Positions 37,300-45,941 of a stretch of 64,000 nucleotides of DNA are shown piece after piece; positions within the stretch are counted from its first letter, which is position 1; every line of letters begins with the position of its first letter. The DNA is from Clostridia bacterium (GTDB taxonomy: Bacteria > Bacillota > Clostridia > Oscillospirales > Acutalibacteraceae): NCBI GenBank assembly GCA_017430535.1, contig JAFRMR010000020.1, forward strand, positions 20,298-84,297, given 5' to 3'. The notes beneath the pieces were generated by a model. It made no database searches. It saw only the letters and a list, made by a program, of their open reading frames with translations, and was not told the DNA's origin. The position numbers and the translations under genes are program-made.

Positions 37300-38036
37300 T
37301 GGCCGAAAACACCCCTCATATCAACCTGCTCAGCGATATCGGCTTCGGCAAAACCGTGCTTATGCCCGGCGACCCATTAAGGTCTGCGTTCATTGCCGAA
37401 AACTTCCTTGAAAACCCTGTTGCCGTAAACAAGGTAAGAGGCGTAAACGGATTTACCGGCTACTATAAAGGCGTTAAAGTTTCCGTAATGGCCAGCGGTA
37501 TGGGTATGCCCTCCATCGGCATTTACAGCTATGAGCTGTATAATAGTTTCGGGGTTGAGAATATTATAAGAATCGGCTCCGCCGGCTCCCTTACCCCGGA
37601 TTGCGGCCTTATGGATATTGTAGCGGGTATGGGCGCCTGCACCAATTCAGGGTTTGCCTCCCAATACGGCCTTGACGGCACAATCGCCCCGGTATGCGAT
37701 TACAGCCTGCTTTCCGCCTGCAAAGAAGCGGCGGACGCTGCCGGCTCGGCCCTTAAAATCGGCCTGCTCTATTCCTCCGATACTTTCTATGATGATACAA
37801 GGGTAACAACCGATTGGGCAAAAATGGGCTGCCTTGCAGTTGAAATGGAAGCCGCCGCTCTTTACCTTACGGCAATGAGGTATAAAAAGAGGGCGCTCGC
37901 AATATGTACAGTATCCGATTTATGTTTTGAGCCCTTCACGGCTCTGGGCGCAGAAGAGAGGCAGAAGAGCTTTACGGAAATGATAACCCTGGCCCTTGAA
38001 ACTGCCGTAAAAGCGGAAAATCTGCCGAAGGTGTAA
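37299..38036 (+). CDS. deoD: Purine-nucleoside phosphorylase, DeoD type
   Basis: Phosphorolysis of purine (deoxy)nucleosides, giving (deoxy)ribose-1-phosphate and free base. DIGFGKTVLMPGDPLR at the N-terminus, IIRIGSAGS near 88 and the VEMEAAALY signature near 182 identify the hexameric DeoD type. 245 residues. It sits between deoC and cdd with a 1-base overlap and a 1-bp gap. Confidence 0.95.
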   Translation: MAENTPHINLLSDIGFGKTVLMPGDPLRSAFIAENFLENPVAVNKVRGVNGFTGYYKGVKVSVMASGMGMPSIGIYSYELYNSFGVENIIRIGSAGSLTPDCGLMDIVAGMGACTNSGFASQYGLDGTIAPVCDYSLLSACKEAADAAGSALKIGLLYSSDTFYDDTRVTTDWAKMGCLAVEMEAAALYLTAMRYKKRALAICTVSDLCFEPFTALGAEERQKSFTEMITLALETAVKAENLPKV

Positions 38037-38037
38037 T

Positions 38038-38445
38038 ATGGATAATAAAAAACTTATATGCAAAGCCATTGAGGCAATGAAATACTCCTATTCCCCCTAC
38101 TCCGGCTTTGCCGTTGGCGCCGCGCTGCTGGCAAAAAGCGGCAAGGTCTATACAGGCTGCAATATTGAGAATGCCGCCTTCGGCCCCACGGTATGCGCAG
38201 AAAGAACCGCATTTTTCAAGGCCGTAAGCGAGGGTGAAAGAGAGTTTGAAAAAATTGCAGTTGCCGGAGGGAAAAACGGAAAAGTTACGGATTATGCCTT
38301 TCCCTGCGGAGTATGCAGGCAGGTTATGGCGGAATTCTGCAAAAAGGATTTTGAAATAATCACGGCAAAATCCGGGAAAGATTATATTATACGCACTCTC
38401 GGCGACCTGCTGCCCGAAAACTTCGGGAAGAATAATCTGGAATAA
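38038..38445 (+). CDS. cdd: Cytidine deaminase
   Basis: Deaminates cytidine and deoxycytidine to uridine forms. Zinc site: CNIENAAFGPTVCAERTA (Cys, catalytic Glu) near residue 42 and PCGVCRQVMAEFC near 84. 135 residues, the homotetrameric short type. Last gene of the nucleoside salvage operon, followed by a terminator. Confidence 0.96.
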   Translation: MDNKKLICKAIEAMKYSYSPYSGFAVGAALLAKSGKVYTGCNIENAAFGPTVCAERTAFFKAVSEGEREFEKIAVAGGKNGKVTDYAFPCGVCRQVMAEFCKKDFEIITAKSGKDYIIRTLGDLLPENFGKNNLE

Positions 38446-38489
38446 ATAAAAAAAACAAATATTGTTTCATAAAAATATAAATGCAGAAA

Positions 38490-38530
38490 GAGCCCGCAGT
38501 TTTATTAATCTGCGGGCTCCTGTTCTTATC
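38490..38530 (+). terminator. Terminator between convergent cdd and membrane-protein gene
   Basis: GAGCCCGCAG (38490-38499) / CTGCGGGCTC (38510-38519), 10-bp perfect stem, with a moderately T-rich tail on the plus strand; probably shared by both genes. Confidence 0.75.
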
Positions 38531-38536
38531 TGTTTT

Positions 38537-38905
38537 TTAATCTGACGCTTCTTTATTTCTTCTCTCTTCTTTAACCTTTTTCCAGATTTCGTCATACTGC
38601 TTCAGCATTTCCTGGCACTTGTTTTCCATAAGATAATAATGTTTTATATACGGTACCAGCAACACCATAAACAGGAAAATTGCGGCAAGCAGTGGGTAAA
38701 ACTCCGTTACCAGCTCCGTGATAATGGTGGCAACAGTCATAATTGCAAAGGTGAGCATAACAAACATGTGCACAATCCTTTCATGCTGAAACCACTCAAG
38801 CTGATGTATATGCTCCTCAAGAAGCTCCTCCCAGTTTTCCACCGGGGTTTCGCCGCTTATGCAGCTGTCTATTCTTTTTGTGTAGGCAATAATTCTCTGT
38901 TTCAA
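38537..38905 (-). CDS. Small membrane protein of unknown function (122 aa)
   Basis: Two adjacent membrane helices (residues of about 45-66 and 69-88) flanked by charged helical ends: an N-terminal segment with WEELLEEHIHQLEWFQHERIVH and a Lys/Glu-rich C-terminal coiled-coil-like tail. No named family recognised. AGGAGG precedes the ATG. Convergent with cdd. Confidence 0.7.
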   Translation of the reverse strand: MKQRIIAYTKRIDSCISGETPVENWEELLEEHIHQLEWFQHERIVHMFVMLTFAIMTVATIITELVTEFYPLLAAIFLFMVLLVPYIKHYYLMENKCQEMLKQYDEIWKKVKEERRNKEASD

Positions 38906-38957
38906 AACTATTCCTCCTGCGGTTATTTTGTTATTTTTACAATATTTTTCAAAAATG

Positions 38958-38986
38958 TTGATTTATTAACATTGTAACTGTATTAT
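38958..38986 (+). promoter_or_regulatory. Promoter of the MoxR operon
   Basis: TTGATT (38958-38963), 17-bp spacer, TATTAT (38981-38986), 45 bp before the ATG. Confidence 0.5.
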
Positions 38987-39031
38987 AACATTATAGGAAA
39001 TAAATGCAACCTTGAAAGAGAAGGTAATAAT

Positions 39032-39967
39032 ATGGATAACATTCACGAAAAGCTGGACCTTGTAAAAACCGAAGTGCAGAAAGCGATAATAGGCAAGGAT
39101 GAAATAATAGATGCCGTGCTTATGACCGTGCTTGCGGGGGGACATATTCTGCTGGAGGATATACCCGGGGTGGGCAAAACCACTCTGGCGGTGGCTTTCT
39201 CAAAAGCCCTGTCCCTTAAATACCGCCGCATGCAGTTTACCCCGGATACCCTGCCCTCGGATGTTACGGGATTCTCAATGTATGATAAAAACACAGGTGA
39301 ATTCAGCTACAGGGAAGGGGCGGTTATGTGCAACCTTTTTCTGGGGGATGAAATAAACCGCACCTCGCCCAAAACCCAGTCCGCCCTGCTGGAGGTAATG
39401 GAGGAGGGCAAGGTTACCGTTGACGGCGTAACCCATCCCCTGCCTTCGCCTTTCTTTGTAATTGCCACCCAGAATCCTCTGGGCTCCGCAGGCACACAGA
39501 AGCTGCCGGAATCCCAGCTGGACCGCTTTATGGTGCGGCTTTCCATCGGCTATCCGGACCCTGCAAGCGAAGCCCGTATGCTTAAAAGCCAGGGCTATGA
39601 AAACAATGCGGAAATAAACCCGGTGCTCTCCCTTGATGAAATAATTGAAGCGCAGAGAACCGTGGCCGCCCTTCATACGGAGGACTGCATTTTTGACTAT
39701 ATATCCGCCATTACTCTTAAATCCAGAAACAGCGAGCTGCTCAAAAGCGGCATAAGCCCCAGGGGCGCAAAGGCAATACTGCGCATGGCAAAATCCCGGG
39801 CATATATCAAAAACAGAGACTATGTGGTGCCCGAGGATATTATTGATGTAATGGGTATTACATCAAGCCACAGAATAACCCTGAGCACCAAAGCGAAGGC
39901 CGCCGCTCTTACGGAGGAGCAGGTTATTACGGGCATTGCAAAAGAGGTGGAAATGCCCTCTTTCTGA
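39032..39967 (+). CDS. MoxR family AAA+ ATPase
   Basis: 311-residue AAA+ chaperone. Walker A EDIPGVGKTTLA near residue 40, Walker B LFLGDEINRTSPKTQ near 105, sensor FFVIATQNPLGSAGT near 140. MoxR ATPases with DUF58 and transglutaminase partners are thought to assemble or activate membrane or secreted complexes; the biochemical role is unproven. First gene of a three-gene set. Confidence 0.93.
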   Translation: MDNIHEKLDLVKTEVQKAIIGKDEIIDAVLMTVLAGGHILLEDIPGVGKTTLAVAFSKALSLKYRRMQFTPDTLPSDVTGFSMYDKNTGEFSYREGAVMCNLFLGDEINRTSPKTQSALLEVMEEGKVTVDGVTHPLPSPFFVIATQNPLGSAGTQKLPESQLDRFMVRLSIGYPDPASEARMLKSQGYENNAEINPVLSLDEIIEAQRTVAALHTEDCIFDYISAITLKSRNSELLKSGISPRGAKAILRMAKSRAYIKNRDYVVPEDIIDVMGITSSHRITLSTKAKAAALTEEQVITGIAKEVEMPSF

Positions 39968-40002
39968 AATAACGGCAAATAAAATGAAGGGAGTGTAAAA
40001 TA

Positions 40003-41070
40003 ATGTTTAAAAACAGAGTAGAATATACCCTGGTTTTCATTTACACTCTCCTTTATTTTTTGTTCTTTCACAACTTTTTCTTCTTTTATCTTTTCCTTAT
40101 AGTTGTTGCTCTGCCTTTTATCAGCTTTTTTGTTTCAAGAAATATCTGGAAAAAGAGCGGAGCTGGAATTTCCGCCCCGCTTACCGTAATATACGGCAGC
40201 GGGGATATGGGCGTGGATTTTGTTACGGAAAACACTTCACGCCTGCCAATACCCGGCATTTTTCTCAGGTTCATTGCGGAAAACGCCTATTACCCCAATG
40301 AAGAGATACAGGAAATGAAGCTCCCCTTAAAAACAGGCAGAAACAGCTACCGCTGGAATATTCAGTCTGTCTATTCAGGGCGGATAGTAATAAAAGGCAT
40401 TGAGGTTTCAATGCCGGATTACCTGGGCCTTTTTGTTTTTAAAAAAGAGTGGCCAGCACAGGCGGCTGTATCCGTGATTCCCCCTAAAGACGATATAGTT
40501 ATGGATATTATCGAAAACTCCTTTATTCAGGGTGAGGAGCAGGAGGCAAACAGCACCAACAGCACCGAGGATGTTACCCGTATAAAGCAGTTCCGCGAAT
40601 ATGTGCCCGGGGACCGTATGCAGAGGGTAAACTGGAAGATAAGCGCAAAGCACGATACCCTTTATGTTAAGGAATACGAGCGGCTGTTTAACCGCACCCT
40701 GACATTGCTTGTGGAGCTGCGCCGTGACAGCGACAGCATAGGATTCCTTGATGAGCTGATAACCGCATTTTACTCCGCAGGCGAAAAACTGCTGGAGATG
40801 GAGATGCCCTTCAGGGTATGCTGGTACGATTGCGAAACAAACAGATTCATAACCGAAAATGTTGACGATAACGAGAGCTTTATTGAGGTGCTGGAGCAGA
40901 TGTACCTTATGCAAAGCTACACGGAATACTATGCCTACGAAAAATACAATGAAGCCGGCATCGGTGTAAACGACCGGGCTGTTTATTTCACCTCCCCCTC
41001 TTTTGAAGGGGCGGATAAGCACACTCTGCTTGGTGCTTATAAGGAAAGCGTGGTGCTGATATGCCTTTGA
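40003..41070 (+). CDS. DUF58 domain membrane protein
   Basis: 355 residues. Two N-terminal membrane helices (about 9-45), then a beta-rich domain, then the DUF58 signature REYVPGDRMQRVNWKISAKH near residue 197, followed by a von Willebrand A-like end. Its stop lies 10 bp inside the transglutaminase gene, so the two are translationally coupled. Confidence 0.9.
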   Translation: MFKNRVEYTLVFIYTLLYFLFFHNFFFFYLFLIVVALPFISFFVSRNIWKKSGAGISAPLTVIYGSGDMGVDFVTENTSRLPIPGIFLRFIAENAYYPNEEIQEMKLPLKTGRNSYRWNIQSVYSGRIVIKGIEVSMPDYLGLFVFKKEWPAQAAVSVIPPKDDIVMDIIENSFIQGEEQEANSTNSTEDVTRIKQFREYVPGDRMQRVNWKISAKHDTLYVKEYERLFNRTLTLLVELRRDSDSIGFLDELITAFYSAGEKLLEMEMPFRVCWYDCETNRFITENVDDNESFIEVLEQMYLMQSYTEYYAYEKYNEAGIGVNDRAVYFTSPSFEGADKHTLLGAYKESVVLICL

Positions 41071-43559
41071 GTATCGGCCAGCGGATTGACAGATGGAGAG
41101 AGAAGAAAAACCGCAATTACAGAGAAGCTCTCTCCGAAAAAACCGGCATTCTCTATTCATCTGACCTGACTGCGGAAAAGGAGGGCTTCCCCTTCCTCAA
41201 GTATGCGGTCAATGCCCTTGCGCTTTTCTGCGGCACTTTCGGCTCACTTTACTGCCTGATTTCATCCTTTGAGCTGGATCTCAGCCTTGTGCCACTGTTT
41301 TTCACCTGCGTTGTTTCCGCCCTGGCGCTCTCATTTATGTATGTGAGCTTCAGAACAAAAATAATCAATTACCTTATTATTCTTGCGGCAGCTATAACCG
41401 TTTCAACCCGCTTTTTTGCGGTGGTAAACAGCGGAATGAGCGCAATATGGAATAATATACTGAAATATATTGATGATAAAATCGACCTGCCCTACCTGCG
41501 GGAATTCACGCTGATTTATAAGGATGAATATACCGCTATGACCATAGCTGTATGCGTACTGGCTGTGGGCATTATGATAATGCAGAATATAAATGTTTCC
41601 GAAAAAATGAGCCTGAGGGGATTTTTCCTTTTCTCCTCACCTATTGTAATGTTCGGAATGTATTTTAACTTCAATGCCGCAAAAGCCGGTATGATTATGG
41701 TTGTTATCGGCTGGGTGCTGGTTATGGGCACGGGCTTTACCAACAGCTATGACGGCCTGAATGACAGCCAGAGCGCCCGCTCCTACATAAAAAAGCACCT
41801 GCACAGATATACCTTTGCCACAGGCGCAAAAAATACCGCCCGCATTGCGGTTATATGGCTTGTATTCATACTGGTTGTTACGGGCCTTGTGTTTGCGGTT
41901 GTGCCTTCGGAAACCTTTGAAATAAACCTGCCCACAAATCTTGTTAAAGACAGCACGGTGCGGCCTGTAAAGAACTTCCTTTCCTACGGTTTCAGATCCC
42001 TTTATTCCCGTGACAGGCAGGCATCGGAGCCGGGCCAGCTTTCAAATGTATCCTCGGTAACCTTTGACGGTATGACGGATATTGAGGTTGAGCTTGTAAA
42101 CTACAGGGTTAACAGAATTTACCTGCGCAATTACTGCGGCTATGATTTTGACTCCTCCGCTCTTAAATGGAAACCGGGCAAAACAGAGGACCCGGAAGGA
42201 AAACTCTTTAACTTCACCGCAAATCTGCTGGAAAAAGACTTCAATTCGGAAAAATCAGTTACCCAGAGCAGCCACCGCATAGCCCTGCGCACCGTTGACC
42301 CCGCTCTGTTTGACCAGCCCGTAAGCGTGCCTTATTACGCCGCCCTTGACGGGGAAAAATTCAGCTTTGAAAGCCCCGGGCAGGCGAACCTGAAATCGGA
42401 AACGGCTGAAGAAAAATCGGCTTTCATTTATTACACCGCATATACAAGAGATAATTATGAACCGGGAGCAAATCCCCTTGAAGCCCTTACCGGTGAGGAA
42501 AAAGAGCAGTATGAATCCCTGCTTGATGAAATACGGGCCGACGCTTACGATAACGCCCTGACCGTTCCCCCGGGGAGCGCCGATGCGGTGGCAAAATTCT
42601 GCGAAGAGTACGGCATTTCTCAGGATGACACTCAGGATGTTAAAATAGAAAAGGTTACATCCGCCCTTGAAAATAATTTTGAATATACCCTGCGCCCGGG
42701 CAAAGTTCCTTACGGCGAGGATTATATAAACTACTTCCTGCTGGCCTCTCAGAAAGGTTACTGCCAGCACTTTGCCACTGCCGCAACCGTAATATTCAGG
42801 TACCTGGGCATTCCCGCAAGGTATGCTCAGGGCTACGCCGTGGACAGGGAGGATTTCTATAACTCCGAGGATGTTGACGGCGAGGATTATACACAGTGGA
42901 TTTCAACAATGTATTCATCGGACCGTACCGTAAGCAAGATTTCCGTGCCGGATTCTCACGGCCACGCCTGGGTTGAGGTTTTTGAGGAAGGCATCGGCTG
43001 GGTGCCCGTAGAGGCCACCACCGCTCAGTCCGCCGATGAATTCTCACCCATAATAAGCACGCTTTTCGGCGGCGGACGGTTTAACGGCGCTGCGGATACT
43101 CTCGGCGATATGGTAAAAAATATAAATGCGAACCGCACCAAAAACCGGATTGCCCTGCTGGCGGGCATAATAGCCGCCTTTATTGTGCTGAGGTACCTTG
43201 TAAAAACCGCGGTTACCGTTATTAAGCGGCACAGGAGCTTCTCCCGCAAAAACCGCAAAGCTTCCCTGAGGAACCGCTTTGCCTACCTTGATGAACTTTG
43301 GAAATTTGCAAAGGGCGACAATACCGAAACCCATTCCTTCGGGGATTTCCCCGCCCTGATGCAAAGCGAAGGCTCAAATCCGCAGGAGGCGGAAGACTAT
43401 ATACGGGAGCTTGAATATTTCCTTTTCAGCGGTGATGAGCCGGGTGATGAGGCGTTTGATTCCCTGACCGGAAAAACAAAGCGTTATATAAAATTCATTA
43501 AAGGAAATATGAAGCCCGGTAAAAAATTTAAGATGTATTTCATTAAGAGGCTCTGGTAA
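41061..43559 (+). CDS. Membrane transglutaminase-like protein
   Basis: 832 residues. About six membrane helices in residues 45-285, a large extracellular region with the transglutaminase-like core (Cys in KGYCQHFATAATVIFRYLG near 562, His in SHGHAWVEVFEEG near 635, Asp-equivalent region GWVPVEATT), a membrane helix near 695-712 and a charged cytoplasmic tail. Such proteins may act as proteases or crosslinkers on the cell surface. Third member of the MoxR-DUF58-transglutaminase set; overlaps DUF58 by 10 bp. Confidence 0.9.
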   Translation: MPLSIGQRIDRWREKKNRNYREALSEKTGILYSSDLTAEKEGFPFLKYAVNALALFCGTFGSLYCLISSFELDLSLVPLFFTCVVSALALSFMYVSFRTKIINYLIILAAAITVSTRFFAVVNSGMSAIWNNILKYIDDKIDLPYLREFTLIYKDEYTAMTIAVCVLAVGIMIMQNINVSEKMSLRGFFLFSSPIVMFGMYFNFNAAKAGMIMVVIGWVLVMGTGFTNSYDGLNDSQSARSYIKKHLHRYTFATGAKNTARIAVIWLVFILVVTGLVFAVVPSETFEINLPTNLVKDSTVRPVKNFLSYGFRSLYSRDRQASEPGQLSNVSSVTFDGMTDIEVELVNYRVNRIYLRNYCGYDFDSSALKWKPGKTEDPEGKLFNFTANLLEKDFNSEKSVTQSSHRIALRTVDPALFDQPVSVPYYAALDGEKFSFESPGQANLKSETAEEKSAFIYYTAYTRDNYEPGANPLEALTGEEKEQYESLLDEIRADAYDNALTVPPGSADAVAKFCEEYGISQDDTQDVKIEKVTSALENNFEYTLRPGKVPYGEDYINYFLLASQKGYCQHFATAATVIFRYLGIPARYAQGYAVDREDFYNSEDVDGEDYTQWISTMYSSDRTVSKISVPDSHGHAWVEVFEEGIGWVPVEATTAQSADEFSPIISTLFGGGRFNGAADTLGDMVKNINANRTKNRIALLAGIIAAFIVLRYLVKTAVTVIKRHRSFSRKNRKASLRNRFAYLDELWKFAKGDNTETHSFGDFPALMQSEGSNPQEAEDYIRELEYFLFSGDEPGDEAFDSLTGKTKRYIKFIKGNMKPGKKFKMYFIKRLW

Positions 43560-43577
43560 AGGAGTCTCTTATTTTTC

Positions 43578-43606
43578 TTGCAAAAAACAACAGAAAGTGC
43601 TATAAT
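43578..43606 (+). promoter_or_regulatory. Promoter of the ECF S component-coaX operon
   Basis: TTGCAA (43578-43583), 17-bp spacer, TATAAT (43601-43606). Confidence 0.7.
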
Positions 43607-43614
43607 TTCAGCCG

Positions 43615-43675
43615 AAATCTCAGGATTTCAAAAATAAAGACCCGAGCGGCAGTCATTGACGCGGTATCGGGCAAG
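43615..43675 (+). promoter_or_regulatory. Folded leader upstream of the ECF S component
   Basis: The 70-nt leader holds two hairpins: GAAATC-TCAG-GATTTC (43615-43630) and CCCGA...TCGGG (about 43642-43669) with inner pairing around GTC-ATT-GAC, ending just before the ribosome site AAGGAG. This layout could support a small translational riboswitch, but I match it to no known class. Confidence 0.35.
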
Positions 43676-43686
43676 GAGAAATGAAT

Positions 43687-44289
43687 ATGGCAAACAACAC
43701 AACCTTTAAAAAGAACCTGTACCTGGCGCAGATTGCAATTTTCAGCGCGCTGATAATTGTTATGACCTTTGTGCCCTATTTAGGTTACATCAACTACGGT
43801 TTTCTGAGCATCACCCTGATACATATCCCCGTTATTGTGGGCGCCTGCCTTATGGGCGTGCGCACAGGGGCCGCCCTTGGCGGAGTATGGGGCGTAAGCT
43901 GCATTATCAAAGCCGTTCTGGCGCCTCCCTCACCCCTTGAAGGCATCATTTTCAGAAATCCGCTTATTGCGCTTATACCCAGAGTGCTTATGGGTATGGC
44001 GGCAGGTTTTGTAATGTACCTGCTTAAAAACAAGAGCAAAACCCTGGGTTCGGTTCTTGCAAGCATTGCCGGGTGCCTTACAAACACCGCGCTGGTTATG
44101 GGCGGCATTTACCTCATTTACGGTGAAAAATACGGCGAGCAGCTCAATATTTCAAGCATCAGCTTCGGCGGGCTTACAAATTACATACTTGCCGCCTTCG
44201 GAATTAACGCCGTTATTGAAATTGCCGTTGCAATTATAATAACCATACCCGTTGTGAAAGCATTGAACAAAAAGATGCTGGATAAATAG
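43687..44289 (+). CDS. ECF transporter S component, probably pantothenate
   Basis: About 200 residues with six hydrophobic helices and no ATPase domain, typical of the substrate-binding S subunit of energy-coupling factor transporters; it would share an EcfAAT module encoded elsewhere. LAQIAIFSALIIVMTF at the start and GGVWGVSCIIKAV near residue 67 are family-like. The next gene is pantothenate kinase, so pantothenate is the likely vitamin (inference from context). I prefer the ATG at 43687, 8 bp after GGAG, over the ATG at 43681. Confidence 0.85.
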   Translation: MANNTTFKKNLYLAQIAIFSALIIVMTFVPYLGYINYGFLSITLIHIPVIVGACLMGVRTGAALGGVWGVSCIIKAVLAPPSPLEGIIFRNPLIALIPRVLMGMAAGFVMYLLKNKSKTLGSVLASIAGCLTNTALVMGGIYLIYGEKYGEQLNISSISFGGLTNYILAAFGINAVIEIAVAIIITIPVVKALNKKMLDK

Positions 44290-44311
44290 CTTTCAGCCGA
44301 GGAGGCAGTAT

Positions 44312-45088
44312 ATGATACTTGCTCTTGATATAGGCAACACAAATATCGTTGCCGGATGTATTGATGACAGCGGAATACTTTTTTCCGAAAGAATAAAAAC
44401 AGATACCTCAAAAACAGACCTTGAATATGTGGTGCTTTTTGATGCGCTGCTTGATCTGCACAATATTGACCGTAATTCCATTGAGGGCGTGGCGGTTTCC
44501 TCCGTTGTGCCTCCGGTAAATACGGTTATAACTGCGGCCTGCGAAAAAATGCTGGGCAAATCCCCCCTGTTTGTGGGCCCCGGTGTAAAAACAGGCATAA
44601 ATATTGTGATTGACAACCCTTCCTCCGCAGGCTCCGACCTTATTGTTGATGCTGTTGCGGGTCTTAAGGAATACGGCGCACCCCTTATTATTATTGATAT
44701 GGGCACCGCCACCACAGTAACCATACTTGATGAAAACAAAAACTTTATAGGCGGCGCAATTATGCCCGGCATAGGCGCAACCATGGATTCCCTTGTAAAC
44801 CGCACCTCTCAGCTGCCCAGAATAGCCCTTGAAGCCCCTAAAAGAACAATAGGAGCCAATACCGTGGACTGTATGAAAAGCGGTATAATCATAGGCCAGG
44901 CGGCGGCAATTGACGGTATGATTGACAGAATGTGGGAAGAGCTGGGCTACGAAACAAAGATAGTTGCCACCGGCGGCCTTGTTCCCTGCATAATACCCAA
45001 CTGCAGGCACGATATAATCACAGACAGCGACCTTATACTTAAAGGCCTTAAAATCATTTATGATAAAAACAGCTCCGAAACGAGGTAA
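44312..45088 (+). CDS. coaX: Type III pantothenate kinase
   Basis: First step of CoA synthesis, phosphorylating pantothenate. ASKHA fold with LALDIGNTNIVAGC at residue 3 (phosphate 1), GPGVKTGINI near 90, IDMGTATTVTILDE near 129 and GGAIMPGIG near 148. 258 residues, normal length. It lies 22 bp after the S component and before a secreted esterase. GGAGG precedes the ATG. Confidence 0.96.
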   Translation: MILALDIGNTNIVAGCIDDSGILFSERIKTDTSKTDLEYVVLFDALLDLHNIDRNSIEGVAVSSVVPPVNTVITAACEKMLGKSPLFVGPGVKTGINIVIDNPSSAGSDLIVDAVAGLKEYGAPLIIIDMGTATTVTILDENKNFIGGAIMPGIGATMDSLVNRTSQLPRIALEAPKRTIGANTVDCMKSGIIIGQAAAIDGMIDRMWEELGYETKIVATGGLVPCIIPNCRHDIITDSDLILKGLKIIYDKNSSETR

Positions 45089-45092
45089 TAAT

Positions 45093-45932
45093 ATGAAAAT
45101 CACAAAGAAAATAATCGCGCTTGTTGCAGTTGTTGCAATGCTTGCAGGCCTTTGCCTTATAAACGCAGAGGCAAAATCCGTAAACTACCTGCTCCTGGGC
45201 GATTCCATCGCCTTCGGTCAGGGTATAAGAAACAGCAGCGAGGCCTGCTACGGCAGAATAGTTGCGGATACCAACGGTTACGCATATATGAATGATGCAG
45301 TAAGCGGCTCAAGCAGCAAAGCCCTGCTTAAGCTTCTTGATGATGACCTTGTTGCAGCGGATATCAGGAATGCTGATATAATCCAGATTTCCATAGGCGG
45401 CAATGATTTCCTTACAAAGAACTGGCTGGGTATGGGCCTGCTTGGCAGAATAACCGGCAATTACAGCAGTTTTGACTCAATAGCCGAAGGTTTTGAAGAG
45501 AACATCGGCAAAATAATAAGCAATATAAGAAGCAAAAACTCTCACGCAGTTATCATTTTCCAGACCGTTTACAACCCCAACAACGGCCGCTGGCAAGATA
45601 CCTTTGAAGAAGGCGTCAGCCGCCTTAACGGCGCAATCAGGGGCTACCTTAAAAAGCACCCCGGCGCTTACAGAATCGCCGATGTGGGCTCCGTTATAAG
45701 CGGCCACGATGAATATATTGCCGCAGATACCATTCACCCCAACGCCGCCGGCAATATTGCCATAGCAAGATACATGCTGGGTTACCTTAAAAGCGCAGGC
45801 CTGGGCTCAAGAACCACACCGGTTATCAACACACAGCCCATAGATAACACCGGCTGGGGCATATCATACTGGTTTGATAATTTCTTCTACGCCCTGCGCC
45901 TTGTGGACAGAATAACGGGTCTTTTCTCATAA
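45093..45932 (+). CDS. Secreted SGNH/GDSL hydrolase
   Basis: About 279 residues with a signal peptide (residues 1-24, ending INAEA). Catalytic blocks: LLGDSIAFGQG (Ser near 33), Gly/Asn blocks around SGSSS and SIGGNDF, and DTIHPN (Asp/His near 217). It probably removes acetyl or other acyl groups from surface polysaccharide or host glycans. I start at the ATG at 45093 after GAGG; an in-frame ATG at 45060 lies within coaX and would place charged residues before the signal peptide. Confidence 0.87.
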   Translation: MKITKKIIALVAVVAMLAGLCLINAEAKSVNYLLLGDSIAFGQGIRNSSEACYGRIVADTNGYAYMNDAVSGSSSKALLKLLDDDLVAADIRNADIIQISIGGNDFLTKNWLGMGLLGRITGNYSSFDSIAEGFEENIGKIISNIRSKNSHAVIIFQTVYNPNNGRWQDTFEEGVSRLNGAIRGYLKKHPGAYRIADVGSVISGHDEYIAADTIHPNAAGNIAIARYMLGYLKSAGLGSRTTPVINTQPIDNTGWGISYWFDNFFYALRLVDRITGLFS

Positions 45933-45941
45933 GGAGCAATT

